A DNA stretch of 64,000 nucleotides, taken from NCBI RefSeq assembly GCF_900108065.1, contig NZ_FNVQ01000003.1, forward strand, positions 248,001 through 312,000, in the 5' to 3' direction. Source of the DNA: Marinobacterium lutimaris (GTDB lineage Bacteria > Pseudomonadota > Gammaproteobacteria > Pseudomonadales > Balneatricaceae). This document shows, piece after piece, positions 32,515 to 42,221 of the stretch; within the stretch, counting starts at the first letter, position 1; each line of letters starts with the position of its first letter. The position numbers and the translations under genes are program-made. Below the pieces are notes generated by a model. That model worked only from the letters and a program-made list of their open reading frames with translations, was not told the DNA's origin and did no database searches.

Positions 32515-32671
32515 CGTTTACTCTTTGGATCCTTCGCGTATGAGGGGCGATATCATACACGATATCGACCTTTGGAGGCTGTCTTGAGATGCAACAAGAT
32601 GGTACAAAAATCGAAGCAAGGCATACACCTGTTCACCGCTTTTCCAAGGCTAACCTGCAACGAGAATAATA

Positions 32672-32953
32672 ATGACCGAACTGCTCCCCTCATTTATCAC
32701 CCTGGCCGGCTTTCTGATTCCTGCCGCGATCCTGGTAAAACGCCGCAAAGCACGCTCTGCCGGCGAGATCACCCATAGCCTGTTGATAGCCCTGTTCTGC
32801 ATGCTCGGCGGCCTGCTCTTTGCGGGTACGCTGATCACGCTGCTCGGTGAGTCCCCAGCATTGCTCAATTCCTTTTTTGTCCTGTTCGGCGCGGTAATCT
32901 GCCTGATGGCGCAGCTATGGTTTCAGAAACGGCTGCAGAAACGTCGTAGCTGA
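32672..32953 (+). CDS. Small hypothetical membrane protein
   Basis: 93 residues with three hydrophobic segments: ITLAGFLIPAAILV, LLIALFCMLGGLLFAGTLITLL, and SFFVLFGAVICLMAQLW. The tail KRLQKRRS is basic. No family recognised. It starts 157 bases from the divergent trpS. Confidence 0.6.
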   Translation: MTELLPSFITLAGFLIPAAILVKRRKARSAGEITHSLLIALFCMLGGLLFAGTLITLLGESPALLNSFFVLFGAVICLMAQLWFQKRLQKRRS

Positions 32954-33058
32954 CCCCTGTTTTGACATCGTCTGCTGCCCATCCATACTTAAAGCGCTTA
33001 CATCGGGCCGGATCAGACGCCGGCAAACGACAGATCAAAAACAGGAGGTTTAGAGATT

Positions 33059-33298
33059 ATGGATACCAGTAGCCATACGTTGAATACCCTGTTCGAACAG
33101 TTGGGTTTGCCCAGCGATAGCGCTGCCATCGACCGCTTTATCGAGACTCACCGCCTGTTCAGCGAAGAGGTGCCGCTGCACGAAGCGACCTTCTGGACCG
33201 ACTCCCAGGCAGCGTTTCTGCAGGATGCTATCCAGGCCGATTCCGACTGGGCTGAAGTGGTGGACGAGCTCAATATCCGTCTGCGTAACGAGCACTGA
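33059..33298 (+). CDS. DUF2789 family protein
   Basis: 79 residues. HTLNTLFEQLGLPSDSAAID, the FIETHRLF segment and ATFWTDSQAAFLQDAI match the DUF2789 pattern of small acidic proteins in gammaproteobacteria. AGGAGGTTTAG precedes the ATG. Function unknown. Confidence 0.85.
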   Translation: MDTSSHTLNTLFEQLGLPSDSAAIDRFIETHRLFSEEVPLHEATFWTDSQAAFLQDAIQADSDWAEVVDELNIRLRNEH

Positions 33299-33325
33299 CA
33301 GGCTTCAATTCACCGACATAGACCA

Positions 33326-33362
33326 CGGCCGCAACCCGGCAAGGGTAGCGGCCGCCTTTTTC
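33326..33362 (+). terminator. Rho-independent terminator after the DUF2789 gene
   Basis: Stem CGGCCGC/GCGGCCG with a 15-base loop, followed by CCTTTTT. It is 28 bases after the stop codon. Confidence 0.75.
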
Positions 33363-33423
33363 CCACCGGTCAGGTTGGGTATCATCGGGTTAACTCATCT
33401 CAAGGATTGCAGGCCCGACTCCG

Positions 33424-34206
33424 ATGCTGACTCTGATCTCCCCCGCAAAAACTCTGGATTACGAAACCCCGCTGGCCACCGACAGGCACACCGAGCCGCG
33501 CTTTCTGGAGCACTCTGCCGAGCTGATCGAGCAGCTGCGCACACTCGCCGTGCAGGATATCGCCGACCTTATGAAGCTGAGCGACAAGCTCTCCAGCCTT
33601 AACGTAGCCCGCTACGAAAGCTGGGATCGCAAGCATACGCTGGATAACGCCCGCCCTGCCGTACTGGCGTTCAAGGGTGACGTTTACACCGGTCTGGAAG
33701 CGGAAAACTTCAGCGAAGACGATTTCGAGTTCGCCCAGAACCATCTGCGCATTCTGTCCGGCCTTTATGGCGTGCTGCGCCCGCTGGATCTGCTGGAACC
33801 TTACCGCCTGGAGATGGGCACCAAGCTGAAGAACAAGCGTGGCGATAACCTCTACCAGTTCTGGGGCAACATCATCACCGAATCCCTGCAGGCGGAGCTA
33901 CGCGAGCAGGCAAACCCTGTGCTGGTGAACCTGGCTTCCAATGAATACTACAAGTCAGTGAAGCCGAAGAACCTGGATTGCGAGATTATCACCCCGGACT
34001 TCAAGGATCTGAAAAACGGCCAGTACAAGATCATAAGCTTCTACGCCAAGAAGGCGCGAGGCCTGATGAGCCGATATATCATCGAAAACCGTATCGATGA
34101 GCCAGAGGCGCTGAAGAATTTCGACCTGGAAGGGTACTACTTCAGTCCTGAGCAGTCTGAGGGGAATAAGTGGATCTTCTTGCGGGATGAGCCGCCGGCG
34201 AAGTAA
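33424..34206 (+). CDS. yaaA: Peroxide stress protein YaaA
   Basis: 260 residues. Characteristic [14 protein letters not shown] start, [10 protein letters not shown]-type motif ([13 protein letters not shown]), [22 protein letters not shown], and [13 protein letters not shown]. YaaA lowers free iron and DNA damage during peroxide stress. Length is standard and all motifs are intact. Confidence 0.95.
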   Translation: MLTLISPAKTLDYETPLATDRHTEPRFLEHSAELIEQLRTLAVQDIADLMKLSDKLSSLNVARYESWDRKHTLDNARPAVLAFKGDVYTGLEAENFSEDDFEFAQNHLRILSGLYGVLRPLDLLEPYRLEMGTKLKNKRGDNLYQFWGNIITESLQAELREQANPVLVNLASNEYYKSVKPKNLDCEIITPDFKDLKNGQYKIISFYAKKARGLMSRYIIENRIDEPEALKNFDLEGYYFSPEQSEGNKWIFLRDEPPAK

Positions 34207-34292
34207 ACGTTAAGCTCCCCTGCAAGCTTAATCTGCATGAATCACGCTCGCCGCTGATGCAGGCGTCATCTTTACCTCTGCATTTTTCAAGC

Positions 34293-34512
34293 GCAGGTTT
34301 CGCCTGCTGGCGAATCAGGGGCCTTGGACGGCCAAGGCCCCTGATAACCCCAAGCCGCCCCTGCCGCTTGATCGGCTACGCCGATTTCCCTGTGCTTCTC
34401 GCCTGAAAGAGCGGGGCCTGAAACTCGGCTTCGCCTCAGACAGCAGGCCCCTTGTTTCTCTTTCAGGCTGCGATGCTCGGCTGCGCAGAAGGGGAAACCT
34501 TGGTGCCCTTAG
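34293..34512 (+). repeat. Dispersed structured repeat, family 1, copy C
   Basis: Same order as copy B: TTCGCC-TGCT-GGCGAA; the 13-bp stem TCAGGGGCCTTGG around ACGG; ATCGGC-TAC-GCCGAT; then CTGAAAGAG/CTCTTTCAG. The last encloses GGGGCCTG/CAGGCCCC, which replaces GGGAAAGG/CCTTTCCC of copies B and D and still pairs perfectly. It lies between convergent yaaA and the DadA-type gene; the remaining bases of that 432-base gap show nothing recognisable. Confidence 0.87.
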
Positions 34513-34638
34513 TGGGACCAGAGCCATAGTAAAATTAAGCACCCTGATCGACAGCAAAAATATGACACGCCAATCAGCTAACCGAAGTCCCTTTACCTGA
34601 GATGTTTAATCAAAGTAAACCTACCAAATCCCTCCCAA

Positions 34639-35871
34639 TCAGAGCCGAGTCCCAGGTGCCAGCCCCCGGGTGATTTCGGAGTCTACTCCAGCCATTATTT
34701 CGGCCAGCAGTTGGCCGGTGGTGGGTCCCAGGGTGAAGCCCTGGTGGCCGTGGCCGAAGTTGAACCACATACCCTGGTGGTTCGGCGCAGCGCCAACCAG
34801 TGGCAGCATATCGGGCATACAGGGACGGGTGCCGAACCATTGGGGTTCGTCAATGCGTTCGCCCAGGTCCACCAGGCTGCGCAAGGCTTCGGCGCCCCGC
34901 TCCAGCTGGGTCGGTTGCGTTTTTGAGTCGAGCGCTACCAGTGCAGCACCTGAGGTGACTCGCATCCCCTTTGCCATCGACGCCACGACGACACCATTAT
35001 CGGCATCCAGAAACGGGCGCTTCAGTGCAAGCGGTGCATTGAAATGGCCGTGATAGCCACGTTTGTAGATCATCGGGATACGGTAGCCAAAGCGGCGCAG
35101 CAGTTGCGGTGACCAGGGGCCCAGGGCGATCACCACCTGCTCCGCCTCTATCGGTCCGCTCTCGCCTTCAACACGCCAGCCTTTGGCCGACTGCGAAAGC
35201 GTTTGCGCATCGCCCTGCCGATAGCTGCCTCCGCGCTGTAGAAACAGCGCCCGGTAGTCATCGGTCAGCGCGCCGGGATCGCGGCAGCTCCAGCTTTCGT
35301 TCCAGTGGATCACCCCGGCGGGCGCCTGTTTTAACGCAGGTTCCTCTTCACGATAGGTTGCACCATCGAGAATGCGTGAACTGATACCGTACTGCTCTTT
35401 GAACCGCGCCGCTTCCTTCGCCGCGCTTTCAAAGCCGCTTTGCTGGCGATAAACCTCCGACAAGCCATCGGTTGATATCAACGACTGCGCCCCGGCCGCA
35501 GCGACAAGAGGCGCATGATCGTCGGCGGCCCGGCTGGTGAGCTGGGAATAGATGCGGCTGATGCGGGCGTGCTCTGCGGGTGCTGAGTGACGGAAGTAAC
35601 GCCAGAGTGCCGGCTTCATCCGCAGCAGCGCACCCGGCTGCCAGAGCACATCGTTACTGAAGCCACAGCCGTAACGGAACAGGGTCATCAGGTTCCTAGG
35701 CAACGCATAAGGCTCCGCCGCCTCGGTCTGGATCACACCGGCATTGCCATAGCTGGTCTCGCGACAGCTGCTGTGCCGGTCCACCAGCACTACCTGGTGC
35801 CCCTGCGCCTGCAGCGCCAGCGCGCTGGAAACGCCGACCATGCCGGCACCCAGAACCAGTATCTCTGACAT
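34639..35871 (-). CDS. DadA-type FAD-dependent D-amino-acid dehydrogenase
   Basis: 410 residues. The N-terminal dinucleotide fold EILVLGAGMVGVSSALAL binds FAD; SYGNAG and the C-terminal GLTLGP-like block (FNFGHGHQGFTLGPTTGQLLAE) and RPCMPDMLPLVGAAP are DadA-family motifs. Oxidises a D-amino acid to an imino acid, passing electrons to the respiratory chain. Next to ridA, whose product hydrolyses such imines. Exact substrate unknown; the neighbourhood suggests D-serine, D-alanine or a related compound. Confidence 0.85.
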   Translation of the reverse strand: MSEILVLGAGMVGVSSALALQAQGHQVVLVDRHSSCRETSYGNAGVIQTEAAEPYALPRNLMTLFRYGCGFSNDVLWQPGALLRMKPALWRYFRHSAPAEHARISRIYSQLTSRAADDHAPLVAAAGAQSLISTDGLSEVYRQQSGFESAAKEAARFKEQYGISSRILDGATYREEEPALKQAPAGVIHWNESWSCRDPGALTDDYRALFLQRGGSYRQGDAQTLSQSAKGWRVEGESGPIEAEQVVIALGPWSPQLLRRFGYRIPMIYKRGYHGHFNAPLALKRPFLDADNGVVVASMAKGMRVTSGAALVALDSKTQPTQLERGAEALRSLVDLGERIDEPQWFGTRPCMPDMLPLVGAAPNHQGMWFNFGHGHQGFTLGPTTGQLLAEIMAGVDSEITRGLAPGTRL

Positions 35872-35925
35872 CCGTCTCCGGCCTCCCGCCGTCTTTATTT
35901 CCCAGGCAATTCAGTCCTGGGCTTT

Positions 35926-36270
35926 TTAGTCCTGGGCAATGACGGTGATTTCAACCAGCGCATCGATCATCAGGCCACTCTGCACCGTGGTACGCACCGG
36001 TAGCGGCGCGTTGAAAAACTCGGCGTATACGCGGTTAAATTCGGCGAAATCCTCTTTTTTGGTCAGGTAGCAGGTACAGGAGGCGACGTTCGCCAGGCTC
36101 AGCCCCTCAAGCTCCAGGGTGGCGCTGATACGGTTCAGACAGTTACGGGTCTGAGCCGCAATCCCCTCGGGGATAGAGCCGTCCGGGTTGAAGCCGATCT
36201 CGCCGGAGAGATAGACGTTGTTGTCGATACGGCGAACCTTGGAAAATGGCAAAGCAGATACAGAAGACAT
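35926..36270 (-). CDS. RidA-family enamine/imine deaminase
   Basis: 114 residues of the RidA (YjgF/YER057c/UK114) fold: VYLSGEIGFNPDGSIPEGIAAQ, CYLTKKEDFAEFN, and PVRTTVQSGLMIDALVEI. The arginine in PxRTTV is the substrate-carboxylate arginine of active members. It would hydrolyse the reactive imines made by the adjacent DadA-type dehydrogenase or by the D-serine lyase. Part of a TetR-ridA-dehydrogenase minus-strand unit. Confidence 0.88.
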   Translation of the reverse strand: MSSVSALPFSKVRRIDNNVYLSGEIGFNPDGSIPEGIAAQTRNCLNRISATLELEGLSLANVASCTCYLTKKEDFAEFNRVYAEFFNAPLPVRTTVQSGLMIDALVEITVIAQD

Positions 36271-36310
36271 TCACAGCTCTCAGATAAAAAGTTAGTTGGT
36301 GAAAAGGCTC

Positions 36311-37051
36311 TTATCGACGAGAAACGCCCTGCTGCTGCGACCGCAGCGTCAGGCCGTCGATAATGATATCGAGCAGCATCTCAAAGCTGCTGTCGTAGGA
36401 AACATCGGCGCCGTTTTGCCAGCGCAACACGAAAATACGGTTGCTGATCAGTGGCAACACGGCATGAGTATGGGGAAAACTGTCGGCATCGATGTTCGCC
36501 ACCCGGTCGGCGAAGGTCTGCTGCCAGCCATCGGCATCATCCGGTGGCGGTGCCAACTCCATGGTGACAAAACCGGACAAGCCGCCGATAAGCACATTGA
36601 ACGCATCGCGCAGACTCTCGCCTTCAAAGCCTGCTTCCGCCAGTGCAGCCAGCACCGTCTCCACCCAGACGAGGTTGGCAACGCCGTTGGACTTCATCTG
36701 AGCCCCCAGCAGGGGCGCCACCTTCGGGTGTTGATGTACCAGATAACGGTAGCGGCGGAACACCGAGCGCAGGCGATCCTGCCAGCTCTGCTCCGGTTCA
36801 ATTTCATCGGTCAGCGCAGCGGTAATCACGGCAGAAACTTCGGCGAACAGATCTTCCTGCCGGCCGCCCACATGCCAATAGATCACGGCGGGCGATACGC
36901 CCAGGGTTCTGGCCAGTTCACGCATGGAGAAGGCTGCGAGGCCTCGCTGGTCGATCTGCTCTATAGCCGCATTAACGATCTGGGTCTTATCGAGACCCAC
37001 TGTTGCTGCCCTTCCCCGCAGCCCTGTTCTCTTATCGCTTTTGCTGGTCAA
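36311..37051 (-). CDS. TetR-family transcriptional regulator
   Basis: 246 residues. The HTH is IVNAAIEQIDQRGLAAFSMR with ELARTLGVSPAVIYWHVGG, followed by a variable ligand-binding domain. The start is TTG at 37051, since no ATG lies before the HTH; the site in front is weak. It heads the unit with ridA and the dehydrogenase and is divergent from the aldolase gene. A strong palindrome sits between them. Confidence 0.88.
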   Translation of the reverse strand: MTSKSDKRTGLRGRAATVGLDKTQIVNAAIEQIDQRGLAAFSMRELARTLGVSPAVIYWHVGGRQEDLFAEVSAVITAALTDEIEPEQSWQDRLRSVFRRYRYLVHQHPKVAPLLGAQMKSNGVANLVWVETVLAALAEAGFEGESLRDAFNVLIGGLSGFVTMELAPPPDDADGWQQTFADRVANIDADSFPHTHAVLPLISNRIFVLRWQNGADVSYDSSFEMLLDIIIDGLTLRSQQQGVSRR

Positions 37052-37105
37052 GAATCTGTTTTCCCGCTGCAGACGATTGCCTTTTGATCGTTTTGACGAT
37101 ACTAC

Positions 37106-37128
37106 TTAATAGAACACCGTTCAATTAA
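37106..37128. promoter_or_regulatory. TetR-type operator candidate
   Basis: TTAATAGAAC-ACC-GTTCAATTAA: a 10-3-10 inverted repeat with one mismatch, centred between the divergent tetR and aldolase genes. A partial second copy (GATCATCGTTC) lies at 37135-37145. This shape fits a TetR dimer site that could control both directions. Assignment to the adjacent regulator is inference. Confidence 0.6.
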
Positions 37129-37228
37129 TCAATTGATCATCGTTCTATTGGCGCCAGCGGTTAAAAATCAGGCCGCCACTCAGACAGAATTCGATAAGCA
37201 TCGATAAAAAGATATTGGAGTACACAGC

Positions 37229-38392
37229 ATGGTCACGGGCCTTGATCCGCAGACACTGGAAGTAGGTTTTGATCTGCCGGCTCAGGTCGGAATGGATGAG
37301 AGCGAGATTCAGACCCCCTGTCTGATCCTCGATCTGGATGCGCTGGAGCGCAACATCATCAAAATGGGTGAATACGTGAAAACCCACGGCATGCGCCACC
37401 GGGTCCACGGCAAGATGCATAAATCGGTGGATGTGGCCAAGCTGCAGGAAAGGCTTGGCGGCGCCGACGGCGTCTGCTGCCAGAAGGTCTCGGAGGCCGA
37501 GGTGTTCGCCCGAGGCGGCATCAAGGATGTGCTGATCTCCAACCAGGTGCGTGACCCATTCAAGCTGAAACGCCTGGCTGAAATTCCCAAACTTGGCGCC
37601 CGCACCAGCGTCTGTATCGACGATATCGCTAACGTGGCTGAGCTGTCCGCAGCGGCACAAGCCGCAGGCACCGAGCTCGAATGCCTGGTGGAGATCGACT
37701 GCGGTGCCGGGCGTTGCGGCGTGGATACACCGGAGCAGGCGGTGGCGATCGCCCAGGCGATAGACACGGCAGACAACCTCAAGTTCGGTGGCATCCAGGC
37801 CTACCAGGGTGATATGCAGCACCTGCGCACCTATGCCGAGCGCAAGGAGAAACTGGATATTGCCGTGGCCAAGGCGAAGCAGGTGGTGGACGCGCTGACC
37901 GAGGCTGGTCTCAAGCCTGAACTGGTCACCGGCGGCGGCACCGGCTCCTACTACCTGGAGAGTAACTCGGGCGTTTACAACGAACTTCAGTGCGGCTCCT
38001 ACGCCTTTATGGATGCGGATTACGGCCGCAACCTAAACCAGGATGGCCGCCGCATCGATCAGGGCGAGTGGGATAACGCGCTGTTTATTCTCACCAGCAT
38101 CATGAGCCACGCCAAGGCGGACAAGGCGGTCTGTGATGCCGGTCTCAAGGTGCAGTCTGTGGATTCCGGTCTGCCGGTGATCTTTGGCCGTGAGGATGTG
38201 AAATACGTCAAATGTTCCGACGAGCACGGCGAGATCCAGGATCCGCACAACGTGCTGAAGATCAACGAGCGCCTGCGTCTGATCCCTGGTCACTGTGACC
38301 CCACCTGCAACATCCACGACTGGTACGTGGGCGTGCGCAACGGCAAAGTGGAAGCGCTCTGGCCTGTAAGCGCCCGCGGCAAAGCTTTCTAA
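37229..38392 (+). CDS. bhcC: 3-hydroxy-D-aspartate aldolase-like PLP enzyme
   Basis: 387 residues, the length of the Paracoccus enzyme. It is of the alanine-racemase N-terminal/D-threonine-aldolase fold: PLP lysine K62 in HGKMHKSVDV, FGGIQAYQGDMQH, GGGTGSYYLESNSGVYNELQ, and a metal-binding PGHCDPTCN near the C-terminus. Members split 3-hydroxyaspartate into glycine and glyoxylate. The other genes of the beta-hydroxyaspartate cycle (bhcA, bhcB, bhcD) are not in this window, so it may serve catabolism of hydroxy-D-amino acids. D-threonine aldolase is the alternative. TTGGAG precedes the ATG. Confidence 0.82.
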   Translation: MVTGLDPQTLEVGFDLPAQVGMDESEIQTPCLILDLDALERNIIKMGEYVKTHGMRHRVHGKMHKSVDVAKLQERLGGADGVCCQKVSEAEVFARGGIKDVLISNQVRDPFKLKRLAEIPKLGARTSVCIDDIANVAELSAAAQAAGTELECLVEIDCGAGRCGVDTPEQAVAIAQAIDTADNLKFGGIQAYQGDMQHLRTYAERKEKLDIAVAKAKQVVDALTEAGLKPELVTGGGTGSYYLESNSGVYNELQCGSYAFMDADYGRNLNQDGRRIDQGEWDNALFILTSIMSHAKADKAVCDAGLKVQSVDSGLPVIFGREDVKYVKCSDEHGEIQDPHNVLKINERLRLIPGHCDPTCNIHDWYVGVRNGKVEALWPVSARGKAF

Positions 38393-38413
38393 ACTCCGTA
38401 ACCCACTGCTTAC

Positions 38414-38436
38414 AACGCCGGGGTTAGCCCGGCGTT
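38414..38436 (+). terminator. Hairpin terminator after the aldolase gene
   Basis: Perfect 9-bp stem AACGCCGGG/CCCGGCGTT with a GTTAG loop, 22 bases after the stop. The T run is short (CGTCTCT), so termination may be partial. The converging LysR gene ends 50 bases away. Confidence 0.6.
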
Positions 38437-38485
38437 CGTCTCTATAGCCGCTTATTCCGCTGAGCCACCACTCTCCTTTCCCACT

Positions 38486-39388
38486 TCACTCCAACGCCAT
38501 GCAAAGGGGTTCCAGAAACGCGGCGACCCCTTTCGGCAGGGTTCGCCCGGCCATGGTCTGAACCTCGATGGTTCGGGCACTCATCTCCCGGTCCTTGATT
38601 GGCAGCGCCTTGAGTTCGGAGCCATCATTCAGGTGGCGGATAGAGACCTCACCAAACAACGTGATCCCCCCCTGACAGGCAGCAAACTGGATCAGCGAAT
38701 TGACAAAGTTGCACACCATCACCGGCTCGATCAGCAGCCCCTGGCGGCTGCAGCTCACATCGAACAGCTGACGCACGGTGGTATCGCGTGTCGGCAGCGC
38801 CAGTGGGTAGCTGCTGAGCTGGGCCAGCGTCACCTGTTTTTTCGACGCCAGCGGATGATCCTTGGCCATGATGGCGTAGATCGGCGCCATGATCCGCTTC
38901 TCCACCTTGATATCCTTTTCAGGCGGCGGCGAGATCGCCAGTCCTATATCGGCATTACCCTCACGTACCCGGCGCGTCACCTCGGCCGATGAACAGATCT
39001 GCAGATCGAAGTGGATCCCCCAATACTTCTTGCGGAACTCGCCGATCACATGGGGCAGCAGATAGCTCGCCAGACCTTCAATGCTGGCGATGTGAACCAT
39101 CCCCTTCTGAATCCCTTCAAGGCCGGTGATCTCATCGATTATCCGCGCTGCCTCCAGGCGCGCCTTGCGCGCGTGTCCAGCCAGCAGTTCACCTGAAGGA
39201 CTCAGGCGCATGCCGGTGGGAAGGCGCTCAAACAGCTGGGTGCCCAGCTCCGACTCTAGCCGCGCTATCTGCCGGCTCACCGCCGAGGGCGCCACATGCA
39301 GCTCATTGGAAGCCTTGTTGATGGAGCCCTGGCGAGCCACCTCGAGAAAGTAACGCAACGCATTATCAACTAGCGCCCGGTCATTCAT
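38486..39388 (-). CDS. LysR-family transcriptional regulator
   Basis: 300 residues. HTH: LRYFLEVARQGSINKASNEL, then HVAPSAVSRQIARLESELG. Effector domain with IASIEGLASYLLP. It is divergent from the peptide-type ABC operon across 189 bases, the expected position for its regulator. The ligand may be a transported amide or amino acid. Confidence 0.88.
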   Translation of the reverse strand: MNDRALVDNALRYFLEVARQGSINKASNELHVAPSAVSRQIARLESELGTQLFERLPTGMRLSPSGELLAGHARKARLEAARIIDEITGLEGIQKGMVHIASIEGLASYLLPHVIGEFRKKYWGIHFDLQICSSAEVTRRVREGNADIGLAISPPPEKDIKVEKRIMAPIYAIMAKDHPLASKKQVTLAQLSSYPLALPTRDTTVRQLFDVSCSRQGLLIEPVMVCNFVNSLIQFAACQGGITLFGEVSIRHLNDGSELKALPIKDREMSARTIEVQTMAGRTLPKGVAAFLEPLCMALE

Positions 39389-39577
39389 ATCTCTATCCTT
39401 TCACGCCCCGGAGGGTATTGCCGAAAAGGCAATACGTCATTCGAAAAATACATCTAACTGCATGCCTAAAGCCAGCGTTAGTATCGAATCAAACAGGGTC
39501 AAAGCACGACAACAGAACAGTGCGGACCTATATAAAGTTATGCCCCTGAGATTAGACCCGCTAAGGAGTACCACACG

Positions 39578-41182
39578 ATGTTGAAACCGAAGTTCAACCG
39601 CCGTTCGACAGGACTCGGTATGCTGGCAGTAGCTGGCATGGCCAGCGCTCTTTCCTTTGCCGCTAACGTTCAGGCTGACACTACCGTTCGTGCCGTCATG
39701 CACGCAGCGCTGCGTGGTCTTGATCCGGTTGCCAGCAGTGCAACCATCACCAAGAACCACGGCTACATGATCTATGACACCCTGTTGGGTCTGGACGAGA
39801 ACTACGCGCCGCAGCCGCAGATGGCTGACTGGGAAGTCTCCGAAGATGGCATGACTTACACCTTCTCCCTGCGCGACGGCCTTACCTGGCACGATGGTAC
39901 ACCGGTCACCGCCGCTGACTGTATCGCTTCCCTGAAGCGCTGGGGCACCTTCGATGCCGGCGGCAAGCTGCTGATGGCCAACACCGAGAGCCTCACTGCA
40001 GTTGATGACAAAACTTTCGAACTGAAGCTGGCCAAGCCGTTCGGCGAAGTGATCAGCCTGATCTCCAAGCCCTCTTCCGTTCCCGCATTCATGATGCCTG
40101 AAGCCGTAGCCAGCGTACCGAACGGTGAGCCGCTGCCGAACCAGATCGGTTCAGGCCCGTTCAAGTTTGTCGCCGACGAGTTCCAGCCGGGCGTCAAAGT
40201 GGTTTACGAAAAGTTTGATGAATACGTACCGCGTACTGAAGCACCAGAGGCCACCGCCGGCAGCAAAGAGGTGTATGTGGATCGCGTCGAATGGATCAAC
40301 ATGCCGGACGTGCAGACCACCATCAACGCCATCAACAGCGGCGATATCGATTACATCGAGCGTACTCCTTACGACCTGATGCCGCTGCTGGAAGCCAACC
40401 CTGAAGTACACACTGCAGTAAACGACCCCCTCGGCTGGATGTCTGTGGCACGTATGAACTTCCTGCACGCGCCGCTGAACGATGCCCGCATCCGCCGCGC
40501 CGCACTGCTGGCGGTGAGCCAGGAAGATGTGATGGCAGCGATGATCGGTGATCCGCGCTTCTACGAACTCTGCGCATCCGTATTCGGCTGCAACCACCCG
40601 CGTGACAGTGAAGTGGACGGCGAGTCCCTGACCAGCGGCGGTGACCTGGAACAGGCGAAAAAACTGCTGGAAGAAGCCGGCTACGACGGCACTCCGGTGG
40701 TGATTCTGCAGCCTACCGACGTGGCAACCCTGGCTCCGCAGCCGATCGTTGTGGCCCAGGCGCTGCGTAAGGCCGGCTTCAAGGTTGAACTGCGTCCGAT
40801 GGACTGGCAGACCGTGGTCAGCCAGCGTGCCAGCAAGGACCTGCCGAGCGAAGGCGGCTGGGGCATGTTCATCACCAACTACAGCGTCGATGCGCTCTGG
40901 TCTCCGGTGGTTAACCCGCTGCTGATCTCCAGCGGCGAAACCGGCAGCTACTTCGGCTGGCCGGACATCCCTGAAATGGAAAAACTGCGTGCAGACTACG
41001 CCGCAACCACCGACGAAGATGCCCGCGCACAGCTGGTGACCGACGTGCAGAAACTTGCCATGCAGGAGGTCAACACCATCCCGCTGGGTCAGTTCAAACT
41101 GGTTAACGCTTGGCGTGACGATGTCTCCGACATCGTTCAGGGCCCGCTGACCGCCTTCTGGGGCATGAAGAAAGAGGACTAA
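39578..41182 (+). CDS. ABC transporter substrate-binding protein, peptide family 5
   Basis: 534 residues with a signal peptide (LAVAGMASALSFAANVQA, cleavage before DTT). It has the large SBP_bac_5 fold: RGLDPVASS, the LGLDENYAPQPQMADWEVSEDG entry, YTFSLRDGLTWHDGTPVTA, and GSGPFKFV. Such proteins bind di- or oligopeptides, or other compounds such as opines and glutathione. It opens the operon with two permeases and a double ATPase. A GC-rich hairpin follows it. Confidence 0.93.
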   Translation: MLKPKFNRRSTGLGMLAVAGMASALSFAANVQADTTVRAVMHAALRGLDPVASSATITKNHGYMIYDTLLGLDENYAPQPQMADWEVSEDGMTYTFSLRDGLTWHDGTPVTAADCIASLKRWGTFDAGGKLLMANTESLTAVDDKTFELKLAKPFGEVISLISKPSSVPAFMMPEAVASVPNGEPLPNQIGSGPFKFVADEFQPGVKVVYEKFDEYVPRTEAPEATAGSKEVYVDRVEWINMPDVQTTINAINSGDIDYIERTPYDLMPLLEANPEVHTAVNDPLGWMSVARMNFLHAPLNDARIRRAALLAVSQEDVMAAMIGDPRFYELCASVFGCNHPRDSEVDGESLTSGGDLEQAKKLLEEAGYDGTPVVILQPTDVATLAPQPIVVAQALRKAGFKVELRPMDWQTVVSQRASKDLPSEGGWGMFITNYSVDALWSPVVNPLLISSGETGSYFGWPDIPEMEKLRADYAATTDEDARAQLVTDVQKLAMQEVNTIPLGQFKLVNAWRDDVSDIVQGPLTAFWGMKKED

Positions 41183-41221
41183 GCTTAAGGCTTGGCACCT
41201 CTCTTTAAACCCTTGTAAAAA

Positions 41222-41243
41222 GCCCCGCCCGCCCGGGCGGGGT
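41222..41243 (+). terminator. GC-rich hairpin between the binding protein and permease genes
   Basis: GCCCCGCCCG paired with CGGGCGGGGT, no clear T run. Such hairpins after the binding-protein gene usually protect the upstream mRNA or cause partial termination, giving more binding protein than permease. The effect here is inferred. Confidence 0.5.
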
Positions 41244-41279
41244 GCTCGATCCGATTCACCTCTATCCGGGGGATAAACC

Positions 41280-42221
41280 ATGCTTGGTTACTTTATCCGT
41301 CGACTGCTGGCCGCCATACCCGTCATGCTCGTCGTCGCTCTTTCCGTGTTTTTGCTACTGCGCCTCTCGCCGGGCGATCCCGCTACCATCATCGCCGGTG
41401 AAATGGCCGATGCCGAGCAGGTTAACAACATCCGTACCGCCCTCGGCCTGAATGAACCGCTCCATACCCAGTTCTTTATCTGGATCGGTAACCTGCTTCA
41501 GGGTGACTTCGGCACCTCGCTGATCTCTCAGACTTCAGTGATGTCGATGATCTCCCAGCGTCTGGAGCCGACTATCAGCCTCGCTCTGGCCGCCATTACT
41601 CTGACCGTTCTGATCTCTGTGCCCCTGGGCGTTATCGCTGCCTGGAAACAGGGCAAGTGGATCGACAACCTGGTGATGTCCACCTCCGTGGTTGGCTTCT
41701 CGGTACCGGTCTTCGTTATCGGCTATATCCTGATCCAGGTGTTCGCCATCGAGCTGAAATGGCTGCCGGTACAGGGTTATCGCAGCATCGATGACGGCAT
41801 CGGCGAGTTCATCACCCGCCTGATTCTGCCGGCGATGACGCTCTCTTCTGTCTATATCGCGCTGATCGCCCGTATGACCCGCGCCAGCATGCTGGAAGTA
41901 CTCGGTGAGGATTACATCCGTACCGCCCGCGCCAAGGGCCTGGGCCAGCGTATCGTGCTGTTCCGTCACGCCCTGCGTAACGCTGCTGTGCCAATCCTGA
42001 CCGTGGTCGGCGCCGGCTTCGCGCTGATGGTCTCCGGCGTGGTGGTCACCGAAACCGTGTTCAACATCCCCGGCCTTGGCCGCCTGATCGTGGATGCGGT
42101 GCTGTCCCGCGACTACCCGGTGATCCAGGCGCTGATTCTGCTGACCGCCGGCCTCTACGTGGTGATCAACCTGTTGATCGACCTGTCCTACGCCATCACT
42201 GACCCGAGGATCCGCTACTAA
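41280..42221 (+). CDS. ABC transporter permease, DppB type
   Basis: 313 residues with six membrane helices. It starts MLGYFIRRLLAAIPVMLVVALSVF, a typical DppB-family opening (residues 1-24). The cytosolic EAA loop is DYIRTARAKGLGQRIVLFRH. It forms the translocation pore with the next gene, whose start overlaps its stop (TAATG). Confidence 0.93.
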   Translation: MLGYFIRRLLAAIPVMLVVALSVFLLLRLSPGDPATIIAGEMADAEQVNNIRTALGLNEPLHTQFFIWIGNLLQGDFGTSLISQTSVMSMISQRLEPTISLALAAITLTVLISVPLGVIAAWKQGKWIDNLVMSTSVVGFSVPVFVIGYILIQVFAIELKWLPVQGYRSIDDGIGEFITRLILPAMTLSSVYIALIARMTRASMLEVLGEDYIRTARAKGLGQRIVLFRHALRNAAVPILTVVGAGFALMVSGVVVTETVFNIPGLGRLIVDAVLSRDYPVIQALILLTAGLYVVINLLIDLSYAITDPRIRY

